A DNA stretch of 17,972 nucleotides, taken from NCBI GenBank assembly GCA_946541285.1, contig CAMNJG010000008.1, forward strand, positions 1 through 17,972. Direction: 5' to 3'. Shown here in pieces: positions 5,549 to 14,076 of this stretch. The first letter of the stretch is position 1. Every line of letters begins with the position of its first letter. This DNA is from an uncultured Clostridia bacterium (lineage in GTDB: Bacteria > Bacillota > Clostridia > Peptostreptococcales > Anaerovoracaceae). Position numbers and translations under genes: made by a program. Below the pieces are notes generated by a model. That model did not search any database. It was given only the letters and a program-made list of their open reading frames with translations, and was not told where the DNA came from.

Positions 5549-8500
5549 AAGGTGTGGTTACTGCCGCCAGAGAACACGGCTCGGGGATCCTCTATGCCCA
5601 TGGACTGGGAGAAGGGCAGACCGCGTATGCCTGTGCAAGAATCATGCGCGAACATCCCGGGCAGATCCTCATCATCGTGTCTTCTGAAAAGCGGGCGGAA
5701 GAGATGCGGGATTACCTGGCGTATTACGATCCGGACCACAGAGTCTGTCTTTTCCCGGATGAAGAGCGCAGTCTTTTTGCGTATGAAGCCAAGAGCCGGG
5801 TGAACAGCTACCGGAGACTGGAGTGCCTGACGGCCATGCTGGAAGGCCGTGAAGGTTATTATCTCGCGCCGGTGATGGCGGCGGAGCGGGGCATGTGTCC
5901 GGCAGAGAAATTCCTGTCGTCCAGAATTGTCCTGACGGAAGGGAAGGACGCGGGCCGGGATCTGGCGCAGAAACTGACAGAGCTGGGATATGAACGAAGC
6001 GCGGTGGCCGAGGTGGCCGGACAGTTCAGCCTGCGGGGTGAAATCCTGGATCTGTTCCCTCCGGGCAGTGAGTATCCGTACCGGATCGATTTTTTTGATA
6101 CTGAAGTAGAAAGCATCCGTACGTTTGACCCGATGACACAGCGCTCCAACGGGTCTGTGGACTCGGTCAGCATTTGCCCTTCTGTGCTGATGGATCCGGA
6201 GGAACCGGAAGAAGCCCGGTATCTGTGGGATTATCTGCAGGGAGACGCGATGGTGGTGGCAGATGACTGGGACCGCCTGTGCGAGACCCGGGACCTGGCG
6301 GAACGGGACTGGGCTTCCGCGGCGGCGGCCGGGACCATTGACCCGCAGAAAACAGAAAATTTCGCGGACCTGCCATTGATGGCGGAAGCACTGACGGTAC
6401 GTCACACCCTGGTGACGACGCCGTTTTCAAAGAAGCTGAATTATCTGAATACGCAGGTGGCACTGATCGATGTCCGCTGCATGGCACCGCCGTTTTTCAG
6501 CGGGCGGATGGATCTGTACGGGGAAGAACTGCAGCGTCTGCTGAAGGAAGGATACCGTGTCCGGGTGGCATGCTCCGATGAAAACCGCGTGCGCAGCCTG
6601 AGGGAATTCGCGGAGCGGAGCGGGATCACCGGGAATGTGGTCTATGAACAGGGATCCCTTCCGGCAGGGATGTATTTTACCGATGACCGGGAAGCGTTTC
6701 TTTCGGACCGGGATGTATTCCGCTCTTCCGCGAAAAAGAAAAGAAAAAAGAAAAAGAAGGCAGCGGACCGGATGGCGGCTTTCGCGGATTTCCATGAAGG
6801 GGATTATGTCGTCCATGAAAATCACGGGATCGGCCAGTTTGTCGGGATCCGGCCGATGGTGGTAGATGAGATCCGCAGGGATTATATGGCGGTACGTTAT
6901 GCCGGCGGGGACATGCTGTATGTACCGGTGGAGCAGATGGACCTCATTCAGCCGTATATCGGCTCCGGTGGAGCGGTTCCGAAGGTGAATAAACTGAGTA
7001 CCGCGGACTGGAGCAAAACAAAAGCCAGGGCGCGGGCCGCCATCGAACATATGGCAGAGGAACTGGTACAGCTTTCCGCGGAGCGGAAAATGGAATTCGG
7101 GTACCAGTTTGAGGCGGATACCCCGTGGCAGCAGCAGTTTGAGGAACAGTTCCCGTATGAGGAGACGGAAGACCAGCTGCGCTGTATCGAAGAAGTCAAG
7201 ATGGATATGGAAAGTCCGTGGCCGATGGACCGCCTGCTGTGCGGGGATGTGGGGTTCGGAAAAACCGAGGTGGCCGCCAGGGCGATCTTCAAATGCGTGA
7301 TGGATGGGAAACAGGCAGCACTGCTGGTGCCGACCACACTGCTGGCCCGTCAGCATTATGAAAACTTTAAAGAACGCTTCGGGAACTTTCCATGTAATAT
7401 TGAAGTCCTTTCCCGTTTCCGGACGGACGCGCAGCAGAAGGAAAGCATCCGGAAACTGGCGGAAGGAAGTGTCGACGTCATGATCGGGACCCACCGGCTC
7501 CTGTCGAAAGATGTGAAGTTTAAAGATCTGGGCCTTCTGGTAATTGACGAAGAACAGCGGTTCGGCGTACAGCATAAGGAAGCGATCAAAAAACTGAAGA
7601 AAAATGTGGATGTCCTGTCCATGTCCGCCACACCGATCCCGCGGACGCTGCATATGTCCCTCTCCGGGATCCGGAACATGAGTACGATTGAGGAACCGCC
7701 GCAGGATCGTCATCCGGTCCAGACGTATGTTATGGAGGAGGATGATGTCCTGGTGAGGGAGATCATCCGCAGGGAAATCGACCGGGGAGGACAGTGTTTT
7801 GTCGTCTATAACCGTGTCAAAGGCATCAACCTGATTGCGGCAAAGCTCCGGGAACTCCTTCCGGAAGCGCGGATCGCCGTCGCCCACGGCCGGATGGATG
7901 AAAAAAAGCTGGAAGATGTCATGACGGATTTCATTGACCACGAATACGATGTCCTTGTCGCGACGACGATTATTGAATCGGGGATCGACATTCCTTCCGC
8001 CAACACGCTGATTGTCCTGGATTCGGACCGTTACGGGCTGGCGCAGCTGTACCAGCTCCGGGGCAGGGTGGGACGTTCCAGTGTCTCGGCCTACGCGTAC
8101 CTGATGTACCAGAAAAACAAAGTCCTCAGCGAAGTCGCGGAGCGGCGCCTCCGGGCCATCCGGGAATTTACGGAATTCGGTTCCGGCTTCCGGATCGCCA
8201 TGAAGGACCTGGAGATCCGGGGCGCCGGGAATCTTCTGGGCGTGGAGCAGTCCGGTCATATGATGATGATCGGTTATGAACTCTACTGTAAGATGATTGA
8301 CGAGGCTGTCAGGCGGCTGAAGGGCGGCGCTCAGGTACAGGAAGAAGAGCTGGAGGTATCTGTCGATATCACGGCAGACGCATTTATTTCCTCGGAATAT
8401 ATCCCGGAGGATACGGTCCGTCTGGATATGTATAAGGAAGTCGCGTCCATCCGTACCGCAGAAGATCTGCAGGAAATTTCGGATGAATTTACGGATCGTT

Positions 8501-8793
8501 TCGGCACGATTCCGTCCGAGACCCGCTCCCTCATGAAAGTGGCACTGATCAGATCCCGCTGCCGCGAAGCAGGCCTGGCCAGGGTGTCGGAAGAAGGGGG
8601 CCGGCTGGTGTTCCGGTATCCTGCCGGTACCCGGATCCCGCAGGAAAAAGCACTGCAGCTTTCCGAGGTATTCGGAAACCGGATTATCGTGAACCTGGGG
8701 TCCCGCCCGTTCATCCGGGTGCCGGTGCAGAAACGTTCCAGGAAGCTGGATGAGGCGCTGGAGTTCCTGGAGGTCCTGAATTCGGCGTTATGA
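5533..8793 (+). CDS. mfd: Transcription-repair coupling factor (Mfd)
   Basis: DNA translocase that pushes stalled RNA polymerase off damaged DNA and recruits UvrA. In order, the 1086-residue protein has a UvrB-like N-terminal module (GQFSLRGEILDLFPPGSEYPY region near 160-180), a Lys/Arg-rich linker around 400-411, the CarD-like RNA polymerase interaction domain (about 418-480), helicase motif I GDVGFGKT (571-578), the DEEQ box (672-675), SATPIPRT, motif VI LRGRVGRSS (842-850), and a C-terminal TRCF domain. E. coli and Bacillus Mfd are about 1150-1180 residues; the deficit seems to be at the N terminus and in the linker. The ATG follows AGGGA by seven bases and overlaps the end of pth, which supports this start. 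Two large antisense reading frames inside are shadows. Confidence 0.96.
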   Translation: MYSGIEGVVTAAREHGSGILYAHGLGEGQTAYACARIMREHPGQILIIVSSEKRAEEMRDYLAYYDPDHRVCLFPDEERSLFAYEAKSRVNSYRRLECLTAMLEGREGYYLAPVMAAERGMCPAEKFLSSRIVLTEGKDAGRDLAQKLTELGYERSAVAEVAGQFSLRGEILDLFPPGSEYPYRIDFFDTEVESIRTFDPMTQRSNGSVDSVSICPSVLMDPEEPEEARYLWDYLQGDAMVVADDWDRLCETRDLAERDWASAAAAGTIDPQKTENFADLPLMAEALTVRHTLVTTPFSKKLNYLNTQVALIDVRCMAPPFFSGRMDLYGEELQRLLKEGYRVRVACSDENRVRSLREFAERSGITGNVVYEQGSLPAGMYFTDDREAFLSDRDVFRSSAKKKRKKKKKAADRMAAFADFHEGDYVVHENHGIGQFVGIRPMVVDEIRRDYMAVRYAGGDMLYVPVEQMDLIQPYIGSGGAVPKVNKLSTADWSKTKARARAAIEHMAEELVQLSAERKMEFGYQFEADTPWQQQFEEQFPYEETEDQLRCIEEVKMDMESPWPMDRLLCGDVGFGKTEVAARAIFKCVMDGKQAALLVPTTLLARQHYENFKERFGNFPCNIEVLSRFRTDAQQKESIRKLAEGSVDVMIGTHRLLSKDVKFKDLGLLVIDEEQRFGVQHKEAIKKLKKNVDVLSMSATPIPRTLHMSLSGIRNMSTIEEPPQDRHPVQTYVMEEDDVLVREIIRREIDRGGQCFVVYNRVKGINLIAAKLRELLPEARIAVAHGRMDEKKLEDVMTDFIDHEYDVLVATTIIESGIDIPSANTLIVLDSDRYGLAQLYQLRGRVGRSSVSAYAYLMYQKNKVLSEVAERRLRAIREFTEFGSGFRIAMKDLEIRGAGNLLGVEQSGHMMMIGYELYCKMIDEAVRRLKGGAQVQEEELEVSVDITADAFISSEYIPEDTVRLDMYKEVASIRTAEDLQEISDEFTDRFGTIPSETRSLMKVALIRSRCREAGLARVSEEGGRLVFRYPAGTRIPQEKALQLSEVFGNRIIVNLGSRPFIRVPVQKRSRKLDEALEFLEVLNSAL

Positions 8794-9019
8794 GGGGATG
8801 TTGCTGCTGCCCGCAGCCTGTGAAAAAAGAAACGCAGCCGATTCTCCGGGCAGAATCAGCGGATTTGTGATAAGATACGTTTGTAGAATAGAGGATGAGG
8901 GCTGTCAGTTCCGGCAGCAGTCTGCGGATGGTACGGAGAAAAAGAAGTCCGGGCTGACAGCGCCGGATTTGTATGGGTTTCCGGAGGAATCCCTGTTTAG
9001 CGGGAGAGGGTGACTGAAG
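8794..9019 (+). promoter_or_regulatory. mfd to PrsA-like spacer with a nested inverted repeat
   Basis: GCTGTCAG (8901-8908) pairs perfectly with CTGACAGC (8954-8961) across 45 bases. Within that loop, TCC and GCAG pair with CTGC and GGA around one bulged G (8910-8928). A smaller hairpin, GATTCT-CCGGGC-AGAATC (8841-8856), follows mfd but has no T-tract. A TAGAAT at 8884-8889 could be a -10, but no -35 is well placed, so I do not call a promoter. A 71-codon frame (8798-9013) nearly fills the gap; its ATA- and AGA-rich codons differ from the neighbours and I regard it as spurious. The downstream ribosome binding site is AGAGGG (9005-9010). Confidence 0.4.
8824..8859 (+). repeat. Diverged 3'-flank repeat, copy after mfd
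   Basis: AAAAAGAAACGC (8824-8835) is followed after 15 bases by CAGAATCAG (8851-8859). The same two words, 17 bases apart, occur after glmS (16980-17017). Both copies lie shortly downstream of a stop codon, about 30 bases for mfd and 41 for glmS. Here the second word closes the GATTCT/AGAATC hairpin; in the other copy that partner is lost. Confidence 0.45.
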
Positions 9020-9937
9020 ATGAAAAAACTGATCAGATCGGCGGCAGCTGTCTGTCTGACGTGTCTGCTGTCTCTGCTGGCTGCCGGCTGTGCCGGTTCC
9101 CTGGATGCTGACCGGCAGGTGGCGCGGATTGGTGAGAGTATCATTACGCAGCAGGCGCTGGATACCTATACGGCACTGTCCATGTACCGGGAAGGATATG
9201 ATCCGTCCGAGGTGGATGTCGGACAGAAGCAGCAGTGTCTGGAGGAGATGGTAAACGCGGAGGCTGTCTGTGAGTATTACCGGAATAATGGGACAGAAAT
9301 CTATGACGACGCGTACAATTCCGGAAAAAACGCGTTCCTGGAAGAGATTCAGTCCAATGAAGCAGAATTTCTGGACCAGAACGATATTTCGTATGACGAT
9401 CTGATCCGTTTTTACAGAAATCAGTTTGTCATCGGGAAATTCTTTGAGGAAACCAGGGCGCAGTATGAAGAAGACACGGTCGCTGCGGAAGCGCAGGCAT
9501 ACTATGAATCGCATCTGGAAGATTACAAAGTTGATAAGGAAAAGCGGCTGAGCCTGATTCTGACAAAAAAGAAGAAGCAGGCAGCCGGTGCCGTGCAGAG
9601 GCTGGATCAGGGAGAGGACTTCGCGACGGTCGCGCGGGAGGTTTCTGTTGACGCCAACAGCGCGGCCAGTGGCGGCGATCTCGGTTTTTTCAATAAACAG
9701 GAGGTCCGGAGCCGTTTCGGGAAAGGTATTTTTGTCAAAGCAGTCGGGGAATATACAGAGGAACCTGTGAAAACCGGGGATGGCTACGCGGTGATTCTGA
9801 TCACGGACAGCCATGACAGTGGTTATCAGCCGTATGACGAGGTAGCGCGGGATATCATCTACTCTCTTTATGAAAACTACAACAATCAGAGGCTTGATGA
9901 CATTAAATCCGGACTCAGTATTGAGCTTGCTTCCTGA
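9020..9937 (+). CDS. PrsA/SurA-like foldase lipoprotein, parvulin domain without the conserved His residues
   Basis: Probable extracytoplasmic foldase anchored as a lipoprotein. The 305-residue protein starts MKKLIRS, has a hydrophobic stretch, and a lipobox LAAGC with Cys24 as the lipidation site. Residues 30-165 resemble the helical SurA/PrsA N-terminal domain. A PpiC-type parvulin domain follows at about 170-265, recognised by GEDFATVAREVSVD and SGGDLGFF (217-224). The two His residues typical of active PrsA parvulins are replaced: S-H-I-L is S-L-I-L (Leu179), and the late G-Y-H is G-Y-A (Ala257). It may therefore act as a chaperone with little or no isomerase activity. The ATG follows AGAGGG by nine bases. 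It stands 226 bases after mfd and 75 before the next gene. I withhold a gene symbol because family and activity are inferred. Confidence 0.85.
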   Translation: MKKLIRSAAAVCLTCLLSLLAAGCAGSLDADRQVARIGESIITQQALDTYTALSMYREGYDPSEVDVGQKQQCLEEMVNAEAVCEYYRNNGTEIYDDAYNSGKNAFLEEIQSNEAEFLDQNDISYDDLIRFYRNQFVIGKFFEETRAQYEEDTVAAEAQAYYESHLEDYKVDKEKRLSLILTKKKKQAAGAVQRLDQGEDFATVAREVSVDANSAASGGDLGFFNKQEVRSRFGKGIFVKAVGEYTEEPVKTGDGYAVILITDSHDSGYQPYDEVARDIIYSLYENYNNQRLDDIKSGLSIELAS

Positions 9938-10012
9938 CGCTGACCGCTGCCATCGCGCCGCGGAGACAGTACGCTTCCGGATACAGCCCTCTGGAGACAT
10001 GGAATTATCAGA

Positions 10013-10624
10013 ATGAATATATGGGGACACTTTAAAACGATCACACTGCACAAATTCATGGTCATGAAACTCTGTTTCCGGGCGGGTCTGTACCGCCAGG
10101 GACTGCTCCATGATCTGTCCAAGTACTCCTGGACCGAATTCTCGAAAGGGATCGTCTATTTTCAGGGGGACCGCAGCCCGAATAACTATGAGCGGGAAGT
10201 CACCGGGCTGTCCCTTTCCTGGCTGCACCACAAAGGCCGGAACCGGCATCATTTCGAGTACTGGCTGGATTATGACGCCCGCTCTCCGGGGAAAGTGACC
10301 GGGATGCGGATGCCGCGGCGTTATGTGGCAGAAATGTTCTGCGACCGTATCGCTGCCTGCAGGGTTTATGAAAAGGAAAACTATACACAGGCCAGTCCCG
10401 CGAGATTTTTTTACCGCAGCAGCGGCCGTTATCTCATGCATGACGAAACCCGCCGGGAACTGGGATATCTGCTGACGTACCTGGCCGTCCTGGGGGAAGC
10501 AGCCTCCCTCTCCTATATCCGGAGGGAGTATCTGAAAGGAACCGCGGTGCCGGATTCCTGGACAGAATACGAAGATCTGTCGGAATTTAACGCCAGGGCG
10601 GAAGCGGGGGAGATCCGATTATGA
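10013..10624 (+). CDS. DUF5662 family protein, possibly an HD-like metal-binding hydrolase
   Basis: The 203-residue soluble protein matches my memory of the DUF5662 family: an HFKTIT-like start, a FRAGLYRQGLLHDLSKYS block (residues 22-39), FQGDRSPNN, WLHHKGRNRHHFEYW (70-84) and MRMPRRYVAEMFCDR (98-112). No function is established to my knowledge. The His33-Asp34 pair, the upstream His13, the His72/73 and His79/80 pairs, and Asp111 are arranged like ligands of HD-superfamily phosphohydrolases; this is inference only. There is no signal peptide or membrane span. The ATG at 10013 has only a weak GGAA eight bases upstream, but it gives the expected N terminus. The 75-base gap before it holds nothing recognisable. 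Its TGA overlaps the dnaE ATG (ATGA), so the two are translationally coupled. Confidence 0.8.
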   Translation: MNIWGHFKTITLHKFMVMKLCFRAGLYRQGLLHDLSKYSWTEFSKGIVYFQGDRSPNNYEREVTGLSLSWLHHKGRNRHHFEYWLDYDARSPGKVTGMRMPRRYVAEMFCDRIAACRVYEKENYTQASPARFFYRSSGRYLMHDETRRELGYLLTYLAVLGEAASLSYIRREYLKGTAVPDSWTEYEDLSEFNARAEAGEIRL

Positions 10625-13600
10625 GTTTTACACATCTGCATGTCCATACGGAATACAGCCTGCTGGACGGTGCCGCCCGGATTGAGCCGCTGGTGGCGAA
10701 AGCCGCGGAAATGGGGATGGATTCCCTGGCGATTACGGACCACGGCGTCATGTTCGGTGTGGTGGACTTTTATAAAGCCGCGCGGAAGGCGGGGATCCGT
10801 CCCATTATCGGCTGTGAGGTCTATACCGCGGCCCGGACCCGTTTTGACCGGGATCCGGAAAAGGATAAACGCCGGGGACATCTGATCCTCCTGGCCGAAA
10901 ACAACGAAGGCTACAAAAATCTGATCCGGATGGTGTCCCGTTCTTTTACGGAAGGCTTTTATTACAAGCCCCGTGTGGACCGGGAACTGCTCCGCCGCTA
11001 CAGCGGAGGGATTATCGCGGCCAGTGCGTGCCTGGCCGGGGATGTACAGAGAAAGCTCCTTGAAGGAGACTATGAGGGGGCAAAGCAGATTGCCCTGGAA
11101 TTCCGGGACATTTTCGGAAAGGATTCTTTTTTCCTGGAACTGCAGGATCATCGACTTCCGGAGGATGCCCGCGTCAATCCCCAGCTGATCCGTATGAGCA
11201 GGGAAACCGGCATCCCCCTGATCGCGACCAACGATGTCCACTATATCAACCGGGAGGACGCGGGATATCACGATGTGCTGCTCTGTATCCAGACGTCGTC
11301 CTGTCTGAATGACCCGGACCGGATGAAATTCGCGAACGATCAGTTTTACCTCAAATCAGAAGAGGAAATGAGAGCGCTGTTTCCGGAGATCCCGGAAGCG
11401 ATCGAGAATACCCATAAGATCGCGGAACGCTGCCAGGTGACTTTTGATTTCGATCACCTGCATCTGCCGCAGTTTGTACCGCCGGAGCCTTATGATAACG
11501 AGTCTTATCTGAGGTCCCTGTGCCGCGCGGGGGCGGAGGAGCGCTATGGCAGGATCACGCCGGAGCTGGAGGAGCGGATTTCCTACGAACTCCGCACGAT
11601 CGTCGGTATGGGATATGTGGAATATTTTCTGATTGTGTGGGATTTTATCAATTTCGCCAAATCCCGGGGGATCCCGGTGGGACCGGGACGGGGCTCCGCG
11701 GCGGGCAGTGTCGTCGCGTACTGTCTGAAGATTACGGATATCGACCCGCTGAAGTACGGACTGATTTTCGAGCGTTTCCTCAACCCGGAACGGATCAGTA
11801 TGCCGGATATCGACGTGGACTTCTGCTATGAGCGGCGCGGTGAAGTCATCGACTACGTTGTACAGCAGTACGGCAGGGACCACGTTTCCCAGATTATCAC
11901 ATTCGGTACGATGAAGGCGAAGCAGGCGGTGCGGGATGTCGGCCGGGTCATGCAGGTGAGTTATGCCCGCACGGACGCGGTCGCGAAAATGATTCCATTT
12001 GATCTCCACATGACGATCGCCCGGGCGATGGAAGTCAATCCGGAGCTGAAAAAGACCTATGAGGAGGATCCGGAAATCCACCGCCTGATCGATGTGGCAC
12101 AGGCGCTGGAAGGGATGCCGCGCAACGCCTCTACCCATGCGGCAGGCGTCGTGATCTCCCGTGACCCGCTGGACGACTATGTCCCGCTGTATATGTCGGA
12201 CAAAGGTGTTTCCGCGCAGTTCAATATGGTGACGATCGAGGAACTCGGACTGCTCAAGATGGATTTTCTGGGGCTCCGGACACTGACCGTCATCCAGGAC
12301 GCGCTGGACGCCATTGAACAGATCCATGGCCGGAAGGTGGATTTCAGCGCGATGGCGTTCGATGACCCGGCGGTGTTCCGGATGATTGCCGACGGCAATA
12401 CACTGGGAGTTTTCCAGCTGGAATCCGGCGGGATGACACAGTTTATGAAAAGCCTGGGACCGGACTGCATGGATGATATTATCGCCGGGATTTCCCTGTA
12501 CCGCCCGGGACCGATGGATTCGATCCCGACGTATATCAGGAACAAAAAGAATCCGGAGGGGATTACGTATCAGGATCCGCATCTGGAGCCGATCCTCAAT
12601 GTGACCTATGGGTGCCTGATCTACCAGGAACAGGTCATGCAGATCGTCCGGGATCTGGCCGGGTATTCCTACGGGCGCAGTGACCTGGTGCGCCGGGCCA
12701 TGTCCAAGAAAAAAGCAGATGTGATGCTGCAGGAAGAGGAATATTTTGTAAACGGCCGTCCCGCAGAGGATGGACAGGCGGCGGTGCCGGGCTGTGTGGC
12801 AAACGGGATTCCGGAGAATGTCGCCCGGGAGATTTTCGCGCATATGGTCAGTTTCGCGTCATACGCGTTTAATAAATCCCACGCGGCAGCTTACGCGGTG
12901 GTGGCCTATGAGACCGCCTGGCTGAAGTACCATTATCCGGCCGAATTCATGGCGGCCCTGATGACCAGTGTCAGTGATGACTCCGCGAAGATCGCCCAGT
13001 ATATCCGGAACTGCCGGGAGCATGGGATCCGGGTACTGCCTCCGGATATCAACCAGAGCAGCAGGAAATTCGCGGTGACGGACGGCGCGGTGCGTTTCGG
13101 TTTTACAGGGATCCGCAATGTCGGGGATGGTGTGATTGAGGAAATCCTGCGCGCGCGGGAACATACGGGCGGCTTTACTTCGTTCCAGAATTTCATCGAT
13201 TCCCTCGATGTTTCCAGGGTAAATAAAAAGGCGGTGGAGAGCCTGATCAAAGCGGGAGCCTTCGACTGCCTGAACGGGAACCGCGCCCAGCTGAGCGCGG
13301 TGTATGAACCGTTACTGGACAGTGCCCATGATCTTTCAAAAAATAATGTACCGGGGCAGATTTCCCTGTTCGGGGATATGGAAATGATGATGGACGCCGG
13401 TGCGGACCGTGTGACCTTCCAGATGCCGGAAATCCGGGATTTCAGCCGTCAGCGCCGTCTGGAAATGGAAAAGGAAGTGCTCGGTGTGTATGTATCGGGA
13501 CATCCGCTGGATGATTTTGAAGAACGGATCCGGTCAATTTCCTCGGTGGATACGGCAAAGCTCGGAGATCCGGGAGGCAACGGTCTGTCCGATGGCATGA

Positions 13601-14073
13601 AGGTGACGATGGGCTGTATGATCCGTTCCGTGAGGACGATGATCACGAAGAAAAACACCCTGATGGCCTTCCTGCAGGTCGAGGATCTGTACGGGGATGC
13701 GGAAGTGATCGTGTTTCCGAAGACTTATGAACAGGTCCGCCATGTGATCGGGAACGACCGGATTGTCGTGGTATCCGGCCGTCTGCAGATGAGAGAAGAA
13801 GAGCCGGTAAAACTGCTGGCTTCCGATATTGTGGATATCGATGATTATCATATCGCGGAGGACGACCGGGATGTGTACCTGACGATTCCGCGGAATCGGA
13901 ATATCAACCAGTCGCTGACCCGCCTGTCGGAAATTTTGTCCCATTATCCGGGCAACCGCAAGGTGATGATCCTTCTCCAGAAAACGGGACAGCGGGTGAT
14001 GGCGTCACAGAAGGTCAGGCCGTGCAGCAGCCTGTACGCGGAACTGCACAGTCTGGTGGAAGAGGAGGTGTAG
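10621..14073 (+). CDS. dnaE: DNA polymerase III alpha subunit (DnaE)
   Basis: C-family replicative polymerase. The 1150-residue product has an N-terminal PHP domain (HLHVHTEYSLLDGA at 5-18, TDHG at 39-42, GCEVY at 64-68), then the polymerase core with GPGRGSAAGS (354-363) and the catalytic PDIDVDF (Asp396, Asp398, Asp400), a helix-hairpin-helix region (NKKAVESLIKAGAFD), and a C-terminal OB fold from about residue 995. It has no embedded 3'-5' exonuclease, so it is DnaE rather than PolC. In Firmicutes that have PolC, DnaE extends primers before PolC takes over; whether PolC exists here cannot be seen. The PHP metal ligands I could check are retained. The ATG overlaps the DUF5662 stop, and GGGGGAG sits eight bases upstream. 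pfkA begins three bases after the stop. Confidence 0.97.
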   Translation: MSFTHLHVHTEYSLLDGAARIEPLVAKAAEMGMDSLAITDHGVMFGVVDFYKAARKAGIRPIIGCEVYTAARTRFDRDPEKDKRRGHLILLAENNEGYKNLIRMVSRSFTEGFYYKPRVDRELLRRYSGGIIAASACLAGDVQRKLLEGDYEGAKQIALEFRDIFGKDSFFLELQDHRLPEDARVNPQLIRMSRETGIPLIATNDVHYINREDAGYHDVLLCIQTSSCLNDPDRMKFANDQFYLKSEEEMRALFPEIPEAIENTHKIAERCQVTFDFDHLHLPQFVPPEPYDNESYLRSLCRAGAEERYGRITPELEERISYELRTIVGMGYVEYFLIVWDFINFAKSRGIPVGPGRGSAAGSVVAYCLKITDIDPLKYGLIFERFLNPERISMPDIDVDFCYERRGEVIDYVVQQYGRDHVSQIITFGTMKAKQAVRDVGRVMQVSYARTDAVAKMIPFDLHMTIARAMEVNPELKKTYEEDPEIHRLIDVAQALEGMPRNASTHAAGVVISRDPLDDYVPLYMSDKGVSAQFNMVTIEELGLLKMDFLGLRTLTVIQDALDAIEQIHGRKVDFSAMAFDDPAVFRMIADGNTLGVFQLESGGMTQFMKSLGPDCMDDIIAGISLYRPGPMDSIPTYIRNKKNPEGITYQDPHLEPILNVTYGCLIYQEQVMQIVRDLAGYSYGRSDLVRRAMSKKKADVMLQEEEYFVNGRPAEDGQAAVPGCVANGIPENVAREIFAHMVSFASYAFNKSHAAAYAVVAYETAWLKYHYPAEFMAALMTSVSDDSAKIAQYIRNCREHGIRVLPPDINQSSRKFAVTDGAVRFGFTGIRNVGDGVIEEILRAREHTGGFTSFQNFIDSLDVSRVNKKAVESLIKAGAFDCLNGNRAQLSAVYEPLLDSAHDLSKNNVPGQISLFGDMEMMMDAGADRVTFQMPEIRDFSRQRRLEMEKEVLGVYVSGHPLDDFEERIRSISSVDTAKLGDPGGNGLSDGMKVTMGCMIRSVRTMITKKNTLMAFLQVEDLYGDAEVIVFPKTYEQVRHVIGNDRIVVVSGRLQMREEEPVKLLASDIVDIDDYHIAEDDRDVYLTIPRNRNINQSLTRLSEILSHYPGNRKVMILLQKTGQRVMASQKVRPCSSLYAELHSLVEEEV

Positions 14074-14076
14074 ACA

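Noticed and set aside
6427..8259. 610-codon open frame antisense to mfd, with others antisense to murC, glmU, dnaE and glmS
   Set aside because: Their translations are rich in His, Arg and Pro and show no family motif, as expected when GC-rich coding sequence is read backwards. The sense genes are certain.
8798..9013. 71-codon frame nearly filling the mfd to PrsA-like gap
   Set aside because: The G-rich stretch before its ATG is too close to serve as a ribosome binding site, codon use (ATA, AGA) differs from the neighbours, and it overlaps the hairpins and the 3'-flank repeat. No recognisable protein.
5533..14073. Frequent GGATCC/GATCCGG words suggesting a sequence signal
   Set aside because: They mostly arise from in-frame Asp-Pro and Ile-Arg codon choices (GAT CCG, ATC CGG), so they reflect codon use.
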